Origin: Candidatus Pelagibacter sp.
GTDB lineage: Bacteria > Pseudomonadota > Alphaproteobacteria > Pelagibacterales > Pelagibacteraceae
Reading direction: 5' to 3'
DNA length: 6,192 nucleotides
Assembly: GCA_002692325.1 (NCBI GenBank)
Contig: NZJU01000015.1
Location: 1-6,192, forward strand
Shown: piece after piece, positions 1-5,334 of the stretch
How positions within the stretch are numbered: the stretch's first letter is position 1
Layout of the letters: each line of letters opens with the position of its first letter
The notes under the pieces: model-generated
The model's database searches: none
What the model saw: the letters and a program-made list of their open reading frames with translations, nothing else
What the model was told of the DNA's origin: nothing
Translations under genes and position numbers: made by a program

Positions 1-762
1 TTTCCATTTTTCATACCCAGTTGGAGGGACCTTTAGCGGCTGACATAACCTTATAGCTCTTAAAGCACTTTCGGCAAGTATCTTATAAAATTTCTGGCCA
101 GGCCTGTTCATTCTTTCATGATCAAGTATCTCCGAATTTTGAATTGTTCCATCTTTTTTTAGTTTTAATTTAATTCGTACAAGTAAATTTTCGTTATATG
201 GCAAACCCAAAGGAACACTCCAGCATCCAAATATTTGAGCTCTTAAAGCATCTTCTTCAGACAAGCTTAGACCGGTTGCGAAGGAGTTTTTTACGCTGCT
301 TTGTGTCAACTTGTCCGATACTTTTTCTTTTGAAGCTTGCTCCTCTTTAGCTTTGTCGATTAAAGCTGCAATTTGGTTGGTATCTATAATTTCTTTTTTT
401 TCAAATTCAGAAGATTGTCTGATTTGTGGCTCAATTTCTTCTGGGTTTTGTTTTTTTTTGATTAAATCTCTCTCGGTTTTTTTTTCGTCAGGTAAAGGAA
501 TTCTATCTGGTTTTTCTTTAGCTTTAGCGGCTGGTGGAGCCTGTTCAGAAACAACTCTTTCCTCTTTTTTTTTTGTTTCCTCAAGAATTTTTCTTACTTT
601 TGGGGCATACGGAATATTAGTTTTATCTGAAATTTGAATTAGCTCAACAGATACTATAGGAGGTAAATCTATAGGCTGTCTAATCATAAATGGTAAACTC
701 AAAACTGTGATAAGTATCATTGTTGAGTGAAATATAATTGAATAAAATAAACTTTTTAACAT
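1..762 (-). CDS. tolA: TolA, Tol-Pal envelope protein (3' end cut by window edge)
   Basis: TolA links the inner-membrane TolQR motor to TolB and Pal at the outer membrane and is needed for envelope constriction and integrity. The 254 visible codons read from the ATG at 762-760. Residues 5-27 form the single N-terminal membrane anchor and carry the S-x3-H pattern (S8, H12) that TolA uses to contact TolQR. Residues about 50-160 are a Lys/Glu/Pro-rich periplasmic linker, much shorter than the long helix of E. coli TolA. Residues about 165-254 are the C-terminal domain, with a DALRAQI segment, GCWSVP, and C180 and C240 placed for the conserved disulfide. Only the last few residues should be missing. 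It follows tolR by 7 bases, so the two are presumably co-transcribed. An upstream ATG at 767 is in another frame. No clear Shine-Dalgarno is seen. The identity rests on both domain features and position after tolQR. Confidence 0.93.
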   Translation of the reverse strand, partial: MLKSLFYSIIFHSTMILITVLSLPFMIRQPIDLPPIVSVELIQISDKTNIPYAPKVRKILEETKKKEERVVSEQAPPAAKAKEKPDRIPLPDEKKTERDLIKKKQNPEEIEPQIRQSSEFEKKEIIDTNQIAALIDKAKEEQASKEKVSDKLTQSSVKNSFATGLSLSEEDALRAQIFGCWSVPLGLPYNENLLVRIKLKLKKDGTIQNSEILDHERMNRPGQKFYKILAESALRAIRLCQPLKVPPTGYEKWK

Positions 763-769
763 TTTGCAT

Positions 770-1183
770 TCAATTTTTGTAAGGTTCCGATATCAAAGCA
801 ACTTTTGAAAATCCGGCACCTGACAAAGTTCCCATTACCTCTAAAACTCTACCATAATTTATAGTTTTATCTCCCCTTACATATATTCTTGTATCAGTTC
901 TATTCTTAGCAATAGCTAAAAGTTTTGGTATTAATTTTTGAAAGGTAACTTTATGTTCTTGAATATATAATTCACCTTTAGAATTAATTGAAATTGTTAA
1001 TGGTTCCTGATCATCAGGAAGAGAGTCAGCTGCAGACTCTGGAAGATCTACTTGCACACCTACAGTTAAAAGTGGAGCGGTTACCATGAAAATAATCAAT
1101 AAGACAAGCATGACGTCAACAAAAGGAGTTACATTAATTTCACTCATAGGTGTATTTCGTGAACGATTTAATTTAAATGACAT
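770..1183 (-). CDS. tolR: TolR, Tol-Pal motor subunit (ExbD family)
   Basis: TolR is the ExbD/MotB-like part of the proton channel that, with TolQ, energises TolA. The protein has 137 residues, the usual length. A short cytoplasmic N-terminus leads to the hallmark segment with P20, F21, V22, D23 followed by one membrane helix (about 24-42). D23 matches the protonatable aspartate of the family. Residues about 60-135 form the periplasmic domain, with YVRGDKTINYGRVLEVM as the recognisable stretch. The ATG overlaps the tolQ stop by one base (TAATG), which implies translational coupling. ExbD of a TonB system would look similar, but the following TolA-type gene decides for TolR. Confidence 0.95.
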   Translation of the reverse strand: MSFKLNRSRNTPMSEINVTPFVDVMLVLLIIFMVTAPLLTVGVQVDLPESAADSLPDDQEPLTISINSKGELYIQEHKVTFQKLIPKLLAIAKNRTDTRIYVRGDKTINYGRVLEVMGTLSGAGFSKVALISEPYKN

Positions 1184-1863
1184 TATATAATAGATAGGAA
1201 TCTTTTAGAAAAATTTTCAATTTTTGAAAAGTATCTTTTAGAGTCGCTATTAAATTTGTTGTAAGCAACTACTGCTGGTATCGCTGCAAGCAAACCAAGT
1301 GCGGTTGCAAATAAAGCCTCTGCAATTCCAGGGGCAACGATTGCTAAACTCGTATTTCTTGAAATAGCTATGGACTGAAAAGAATTCATTATTCCCCACA
1401 CTGTTCCAAAAAGCCCTATAAACGGAGCCGTTGATCCTACCGTAGCTAAAAAAGTAAAATTTTTTTCAATATTTTTTATTTCATTATCAGTTGCTATTTC
1501 TAAAATTCTTTCAACCCTTGCTACTTGAGTTGCGGTTGATTGTCTTTTGGTTTTAATTAATTCTGCCATAGCAGTTTTAAAAATATTTGTTGCCGGATCT
1601 TTTGAATTTGAAGGGAGGCTATTATTAAAACTTTCGGCTGATTTCGCTTTCCAAAATTTCTTTTCAAAATCTTCTGTTGTAGCATTGATTTTTTTGAAAA
1701 GTTTGTATTTATCAAAAATAAGAGCCCATGAAAATATTGAACACGCTATTAATAAAATTATTACAGATTTGACAACAAAATCTGCACGTAGAAATAATTG
1801 CCACAAAGAAAAATCAGTATTACCGCCTAAGCCTACAATTTGAGAAGCTAATTCTTGTTCCAT
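1183..1863 (-). CDS. tolQ: TolQ, Tol-Pal motor subunit (ExbB/MotA family)
   Basis: TolQ is the inner-membrane channel subunit that works with TolR to convert proton flow into movement of TolA. The 226-residue protein has three predicted membrane helices (about 30-50, 138-160 and 173-201) with a large cytoplasmic loop between the first two. The conserved region GSTAPFIGLFGTVWGIM spans 143-159 and APGIAEALFATALGLLAAIP spans 177-196. T145 and T187 sit where the channel threonines of the family are found. An in-frame stop lies a few codons upstream of the ATG at 1863, so the start is well fixed. It is the first gene after a 79-base gap. The thioesterase gene ybgC that commonly precedes tolQ is absent. 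Confidence 0.95.
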   Translation of the reverse strand: MEQELASQIVGLGGNTDFSLWQLFLRADFVVKSVIILLIACSIFSWALIFDKYKLFKKINATTEDFEKKFWKAKSAESFNNSLPSNSKDPATNIFKTAMAELIKTKRQSTATQVARVERILEIATDNEIKNIEKNFTFLATVGSTAPFIGLFGTVWGIMNSFQSIAISRNTSLAIVAPGIAEALFATALGLLAAIPAVVAYNKFNSDSKRYFSKIENFSKRFLSII

Positions 1864-1942
1864 TTGTCTTGATTACTTTTAGAATGTGTCATGAATTTGG
1901 CGTAAGATACAAAAATATTAATGAAACATATAACTTTGATTA
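1864..1942. other. 79-base gap between ruvC-like gene and tolQ
   Basis: This is the largest spacer inside the minus-strand gene run; all the others are 0-7 bases or overlaps. In many alphaproteobacteria ruvA, ruvB and ybgC lie at this point. I see no remnant of them, no hairpin followed by a T run, and no convincing -35/-10 pair for tolQ. The Tol genes may be read from upstream or from a weak promoter here that cannot be recognised by eye. Confidence 0.6.
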
Positions 1943-2431
1943 TTATTGATTAGAAACAGTCGTTTCAAAAAAATATCTAGCAATAAGTATAGCGTCAGCT
2001 TTATTGACATCTTTTTTTCTAGATAACTCTTCTGATAAAGAAGGATACATTTCAATAGCTTTTGTCCTGCTTGAGTCTTTTTGAGCATTAATAAGGTTAA
2101 AGTGCTTCTTCCATTTTGATGGGCGTACAAAAAATATGGGTAAATTTAGAGCTGCACAAATACCTTTAATTGCACCGAATGTTTGTCCAAAGTTAAACAT
2201 GCTGGTTACTCCTTGTCCAGGCATAGCATTTACCTGTTCTACTACTACAGAGGCTTCTCTTCCATCTATTAAATTATCTTTCAATAATTTCACTAAATGT
2301 GCGCTATTTAGTTGCCTTTTATTTTTTTTTCCTTCAGACATAACTGGAATTTCAAAAACATTGCTAATCTTATTATTTATAAAAACTGCAATTGCTCCAC
2401 TCAAACCAGGATCAATACCAAAAATAATCAT
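1943..2431 (-). CDS. RuvC-like Holliday junction resolvase, phage-type
   Basis: A 162-residue RNase H-fold nuclease, probably cutting branched DNA such as Holliday junctions. The first strand carries GIDPG with catalytic D7; E65 follows a run of valines (VVVEQV) as in RuvC; D146 lies in the last helix (KADAILIARYF), with D141 five residues before. Cellular RuvC usually has two aspartates three residues apart there, but the -3 position here is N143. The MPGQGV..MFNFG stretch (70-82), the PSKWKKHF segment (104-111) and the KD.SR..A motif (118-125) are, from memory, typical of the short RuvC-like proteins of phages and of some alphaproteobacterial genomes, not of E. coli-type RuvC. The ATG overlaps the yebC stop by four bases (ATGA). 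Location beside yebC is the normal chromosomal ruvC site, but ruvA and ruvB do not follow. The nuclease family is secure; cellular role as the main resolvase is inferred. Confidence 0.85.
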   Translation of the reverse strand: MIIFGIDPGLSGAIAVFINNKISNVFEIPVMSEGKKNKRQLNSAHLVKLLKDNLIDGREASVVVEQVNAMPGQGVTSMFNFGQTFGAIKGICAALNLPIFFVRPSKWKKHFNLINAQKDSSRTKAIEMYPSLSEELSRKKDVNKADAILIARYFFETTVSNQ

Positions 2432-3159
2432 AAAGAAATACCTTCTAAATTTATATTAGTATAGATATTTTGAACATCATCAAGATCATCAAGTTTTTTT
2501 AGTAACTCTATCAAACTCTTAGACTTATTTTGGTCCAAATTTATCATATTGTTGGCACGCCATTCTAAACTGGAGTATGTGACAAAACCCTTTTTTTTTT
2601 CAATTTCTTTTTTTATTTTATAAAAATCCTCTTTTTGAGTAATAATCTCATAAGACTTATCAAAAACAGAAAAGTCTTTTGCCTGCAAGCTAGTGGTAAG
2701 TTCTAATAAGTAGTTTTCATCTAACCCCTTTTTATCAACATTAATGACCCCGCAGGAAAAAAATAGATGTGCTGCTGATCCGGTTTCACCAAGTCTTCCA
2801 CCGTTTTTCTGAAGAATTGTTCTTATACTCGACGCTGATCTATTTCTATTGTCAGTGAGAGTTTCAATTATAAGCGCTGAGTTGAAAGGACCAAACGCTT
2901 CGTATTTCAATTGCTCATAATTTGTACCTTTGTTAAGTTCAGATTTACTAAGTGCTCTTGATATATTATCCTTTGGCATATTTGATTGTTTTGCCAATTG
3001 AATTGCAGATCTCAGTCTAGGGTTCATTTCAGGGTTTTTGTCACCTAACTTGGCAGCAACTGTAATTTCTCTCGACAGCTTGGAAAACAGTTTTGATCTT
3101 ACTTTATCTGCTCGACCTTTTTTATGTTTTATTCCTGCCCAATGAGAATGACCTGCCAT
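2428..3159 (-). CDS. yebC: YebC/PmpR family protein (TACO1 family)
   Basis: YebC-family proteins are cytoplasmic. They are described as transcriptional regulators (PmpR) and, more recently, as factors that help ribosomes through difficult stretches such as prolines. The 243 residues match the family length. The N-terminus MAGHSHWAGIKHKK is the family signature, so the ATG at 3159 is certain. Further conserved parts are MPKDNISRAL (61-70), YEAFGP (86-91), TDNRNRS (102-108) and GRLGETGS (121-128). The gene starts 4 bases after the ymdB stop and ends in an ATGA overlap with the ruvC-like gene. The yebC-ruvC adjacency is widespread in Proteobacteria. A run of ten T bases at 2591-2600 encodes lysines in the gene; the frame continues normally across it. 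Confidence 0.96.
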   Translation of the reverse strand: MAGHSHWAGIKHKKGRADKVRSKLFSKLSREITVAAKLGDKNPEMNPRLRSAIQLAKQSNMPKDNISRALSKSELNKGTNYEQLKYEAFGPFNSALIIETLTDNRNRSASSIRTILQKNGGRLGETGSAAHLFFSCGVINVDKKGLDENYLLELTTSLQAKDFSVFDKSYEIITQKEDFYKIKKEIEKKKGFVTYSSLEWRANNMINLDQNKSKSLIELLKKLDDLDDVQNIYTNINLEGISL

Positions 3160-3163
3160 ATAA

Positions 3164-3967
3164 TTATTCTAAACTTCCACCCTTCACTATTCTTCTGACA
3201 TTATCAGCTAATCCATTTTTTTCATTCCCCTCAATAAAAATACCAGAGATGGAAGCTTCACCTTTTGCAGGAAAATTACTTATAGCATTTTTGTCTCTTA
3301 AAAATCTTTTTATGGAATTTTCCTTATTCATTCCAATAACAGAGTCATAATCTCCACACATTCCGATATCGGTTTGATAAGCAGTGCCATTTTTTAAAAT
3401 TCTTGTGTCAGCAGTTGGTATGTGTGTATGAGTGCCAATAACGACAGTCGAAACTCCATCAAAAAAATGACCCATTGCCATTTTTTCACTAGTAATCTCT
3501 CCGTGAAAATCAATTACTAAAAAATCAACGTTTTTTTTGAGTTGTAGTTTACTTTTCAATTCATTCGCAGTTTTAAATACATCGTCTGATTTTTTCATGA
3601 AAACATTTCCTATCAAATTAATAACTCCAATTTTATATTTTTTTTTTTTTGATAAATATATTCCAAAGCCCTTTCCAGGAGAGCCGGCAACAAAGTTAGC
3701 CGGTCTTAATAACCTATCATTTTTATCTATGTAACCTATGACATCTTTTTTATCCCAGATATGATTTCCTGAGGTCAGAACATCTATTCCAAAAGAAAAT
3801 AATTCCTCTGCGACTTGTTTAGTAATTCCTTTTCCATCGTCTGCTGCATTTTCCCCATTAGCTACTACGAAATCAATATTATGTGCATCTATTATACTTT
3901 TGAGATTATTTTTGACAACATTTCTCCCAGATATTCCCACTATATCGCCTAGTATTAATAAATTCAT
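3164..3967 (-). CDS. ymdB: YmdB-type metallophosphoesterase (TIGR00282 family)
   Basis: The B. subtilis YmdB family are dinuclear-metal phosphodiesterases active on 2',3'- or 3',5'-cyclic nucleotides in vitro. The protein has 267 residues, the full family length. All expected metal ligands are visible: D8 in GDIVG, E39 and N40 in ANGENAADGKG-like sequence, N68 and H69 in SGNHIWD, H155 in DFHGE, and H180 and H182 in GTHTHIPTAD. The C-terminal half keeps TDIGMCG and the region around the conserved Ser-Val-Ile-Gly-Met. The ATG directly abuts the cyclo-ligase stop (TAGATG) and has a good Shine-Dalgarno inside that gene. Co-occurrence with 5-formyltetrahydrofolate cyclo-ligase is common in alphaproteobacteria, but its physiological role in this class is not established. 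A 13-base A run falls in the coding sequence near residues 106-110. Confidence 0.93.
   Translation of the reverse strand: MNLLILGDIVGISGRNVVKNNLKSIIDAHNIDFVVANGENAADDGKGITKQVAEELFSFGIDVLTSGNHIWDKKDVIGYIDKNDRLLRPANFVAGSPGKGFGIYLSKKKKYKIGVINLIGNVFMKKSDDVFKTANELKSKLQLKKNVDFLVIDFHGEITSEKMAMGHFFDGVSTVVIGTHTHIPTADTRILKNGTAYQTDIGMCGDYDSVIGMNKENSIKRFLRDKNAISNFPAKGEASISGIFIEGNEKNGLADNVRRIVKGGSLE
3638..3650. repeat. 13-base homopolymer run (poly-A in the ymdB coding strand)
   Basis: Thirteen consecutive T bases on the plus strand read as a poly-A run in ymdB and encode the end of S106 and K107-K110. It is the longest mononucleotide run in the window and lies in frame, so ymdB is intact as read. Runs of this length can cause polymerase slippage in the cell or miscounting by a sequencer. 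Confidence 0.9.
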
Positions 3968-4519
3968 CTAAATAATTCCTTTCTCAGTAAGAATATTATT
4001 TAACTTAATATCTCTAAATGATGTGGGAATTTTTTGGTGTTTTTGAAATGAAAAAGCAACACCAACTGTTGTAATATTTCCATTTTTTTTTAAAAGATTA
4101 TTTAAAAATCTATCATAATAACCTTTTCCATATCCGAGTCTGTTTTTTTTTTCATCATAAGCTAGCAGTGGAACTAAAATAATATCCGGACACATATATT
4201 TTGAATATAAAGCAGGCTCTAGTATTCCGAATTTATTTACTTTCATTACGTCAATTTTACTCCACTCACAAAATTTAATTTGCTGACCTTTAATTACCGG
4301 GAGAAGTATCTTAAATTTTTTTAAAAGTTTTAGCTCCATTATCTTTAAAACATTAACCTCAGAAATAGCAGGATAATATAGAGCTATTTTAGATCTTTTT
4401 TTTTTTAAAATTATCTTAAATTTCTGTATGAGAGGAAAAAAAAAATTTTTAGATACTGGGAAATACTTTCTTTTTCTCAATCTAATATATTTTTTTCTTA
4501 GCAGTTGTTTGGATGCCAT
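3968..4519 (-). CDS. 5-formyltetrahydrofolate cyclo-ligase
   Basis: This cytoplasmic enzyme (EC 6.3.3.2) converts 5-formyltetrahydrofolate to 5,10-methenyltetrahydrofolate using ATP, returning an inhibitory folate form to one-carbon metabolism. The 183 residues match the family. The N-terminus is basic, with the R/K-rich stretch that binds ATP. SKIALYYPAISEVN (43-56) holds the substrate-side YxPxxxE pattern. The diagnostic stretch is VPLLAYD (116-122) followed by NRLGYGKGYYDRFL (126-139). The start overlaps the zapA stop by one base (TAATG). E. coli calls the gene ygfA (fau), also next to zapA. Two homopolymer runs (4396-4406 and 4436-4445) lie near the N-terminal coding part; the frame is uninterrupted. 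Confidence 0.93.
   Translation of the reverse strand: MASKQLLRKKYIRLRKRKYFPVSKNFFFPLIQKFKIILKKKRSKIALYYPAISEVNVLKIMELKLLKKFKILLPVIKGQQIKFCEWSKIDVMKVNKFGILEPALYSKYMCPDIILVPLLAYDEKKNRLGYGKGYYDRFLNNLLKKNGNITTVGVAFSFQKHQKIPTSFRDIKLNNILTEKGII
3977..3982 (-). promoter_or_regulatory. Shine-Dalgarno of ymdB (AAAGGA)
   Basis: AAAGGA on the minus strand ends nine bases before the ymdB ATG at 3967. It lies inside the last codons of the cyclo-ligase gene. It is the clearest ribosome binding site in the window; most other genes rely on overlap with the preceding gene. Confidence 0.6.
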
Positions 4520-4965
4520 TACTGAATTTTTGATATTGATTCAGTATTAGATATAATTTTCTCAAGAGACTTGGTTGTTTTGTCTAATAATGATTCGTAA
4601 ATGTTATTACTTTCCTCTATTACGCTTTTAAATTTATCTAGCTCATCATTAAGTTTATTTATCTCAACATCTTTACTGTCTTTATATTTAATTGCTAATG
4701 ATCTCAGCTCTTGAAATCTTTTGGACACGTCGTCAATTTTTTCTTTTTGTTTTGCTACTCTCTGTTTAAGATTGAAATACTCGTCAATAAGCTGAATAGT
4801 TGTAATAAGTAAAAGTTTGTTTTCACCAATATTTCCGAGCTTGTCCTTAATTTCACTATATTTTTTATCTAAATATTTTGTCAAACTTTTAAGTGATTCC
4901 TCTTGACCATCATCGCACGAGAGGAGATAATCTTTATTGTTAAATTTAATATTTACGTTCGCCAT
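4519..4965 (-). CDS. zapA: ZapA, Z-ring associated division protein
   Basis: ZapA binds FtsZ and bundles its filaments at midcell. The 148-residue protein begins with the ZapA head domain: VNIKFNNKDYLLSCDDGQEESL (about 4-25) has the family's short beta strands with the Y-x-L-x-C pattern, and the following helices contain ENKLLLITTIQLIDEYF (48-64), like the conserved 'ML.aL.LaDEl' region. A heptad-rich coiled coil makes up the remainder to residue 148. Classical ZapA is near 105-110 residues, so the coiled-coil tail here is long. Its start overlaps the end of the upstream coiled-coil gene by 13 bases, and its stop overlaps the cyclo-ligase start, so all three are almost surely one transcript. 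The zapA name rests on head-domain pattern and on gene context. Confidence 0.85.
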   Translation of the reverse strand: MANVNIKFNNKDYLLSCDDGQEESLKSLTKYLDKKYSEIKDKLGNIGENKLLLITTIQLIDEYFNLKQRVAKQKEKIDDVSKRFQELRSLAIKYKDSKDVEINKLNDELDKFKSVIEESNNIYESLLDKTTKSLEKIISNTESISKIQ

Positions 4966-5276
4966 TTTTCTAACTCTTTAAATAAATCTTGTGTCTCTTG
5001 ACTGAGCTCCTCTATGTCCTGATTAAACTGATCTTCAGCATTAGTTTTTTTGTTTAAATCATTTTTTAAATTATCAATTTTATCTTTTAAATATCTATGC
5101 TCTCTAATTAATTCTTGGTTTTTTTTTTCAATTTCTAGTTTTTGCTTCAAAATTTCATTTTTTTCTCTTAATAAACTATCCGTCTCATAAGATGATTGTG
5201 AATAAGTCGATGTTAATACATCTAATTTATCTATAAGCTTACTGAGATTTTTTTCTTTTTCTTCTAAAATGTTCAT
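4953..5276 (-). CDS. Small coiled-coil protein upstream of zapA, ZauP-like
   Basis: The 107-residue protein is almost entirely charged heptad sequence, with Leu/Ile/Tyr at regular spacing and many Lys/Glu/Asn/Gln. It has no signal peptide, membrane helix or cysteine. I chose ATG 5276 (MNILEEKEK); an in-frame TTG two codons upstream at 5282 could add two residues, but it overlaps the -10 element. The gene overlaps zapA by 13 bases. In Caulobacter the coiled-coil protein ZauP is encoded just upstream of zapA, binds ZapA and helps focus the Z-ring. Position, size and coiled-coil character fit that role (DUF4164-like proteins occupy this place in other alphaproteobacteria). Coiled coils give little reliable homology signal, so the partner assignment is inferred mostly from location. 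Confidence 0.7.
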   Translation of the reverse strand: MNILEEKEKNLSKLIDKLDVLTSTYSQSSYETDSLLREKNEILKQKLEIEKKNQELIREHRYLKDKIDNLKNDLNKKTNAEDQFNQDIEELSQETQDLFKELEKWRT

Positions 5277-5281
5277 ATTCA

Positions 5282-5290
5282 ATTATATCA
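5282..5290 (-). promoter_or_regulatory. Extended -10 promoter of the zauP-zapA operon
   Basis: On the minus strand the sequence reads TGATATAAT, an exact match to the extended -10 consensus TGnTATAAT (hexamer at 5287-5282). The region for a -35 (about 5304-5311) has no good TTGACA match, which the TG extension can compensate for. The hexamer ends five bases before the zauP ATG, so transcription should start at or within a base or two of the start codon. Confidence 0.6.
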
Positions 5291-5295
5291 TAATA

Positions 5296-5324
5296 TTGAA
5301 ATAACAAGTTTAAGTATATATAGG
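5296..5324 (+). promoter_or_regulatory. tkt: Candidate sigma-70 promoter of transketolase
   Basis: TTGAAA at 5296-5301 matches the -35 consensus at five of six bases. Downstream lie TATATA (5317-5322, spacer 15) and TATAGG (5319-5324, spacer 17) as -10 choices. Either gives a transcript with only about 4-8 bases before the GTG at 5335. It sits inside the same 58-base spacer as the divergent zauP promoter. AT-rich sequence gives chance matches, so this is tentative. Confidence 0.4.
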
Positions 5325-5334
5325 TAATTTTATT

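Noticed and set aside
311..637. Plus-strand open frame of 108 codons rich in Ser and Phe.
   Set aside because: It lies antisense to tolA, and its Ser/Phe-rich composition is the mirror of the Lys/Glu-rich TolA linker. There is no ribosome binding site or family feature.
1547..1843. Plus-strand open frame antisense to tolQ.
   Set aside because: tolQ is unmistakable on the other strand, and the antisense frame has no recognisable domain.
1848..1892. Fourteen-residue minus-strand open frame overlapping the tolQ start, considered as a leader peptide or a ybgC remnant.
   Set aside because: No ribosome binding site, no similarity to the YbgC C-terminus, and this length is expected by chance.
1918..2130. 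Minus-strand open frame of 70 codons overlapping the ruvC-like gene in another frame.
   Set aside because: It overlaps the conserved end of the resolvase and has no coding features of its own.
2136..2459. Plus-strand open frame opposite the ruvC-like gene.
   Set aside because: It is the complement of a well-supported gene and has no promoter or family signal.
3093..3350. Plus-strand open frame spanning the yebC/ymdB junction.
   Set aside because: Antisense to the conserved N-terminus of YebC and the C-terminus of YmdB, with no independent support. The same holds for 3537-3734 opposite ymdB.
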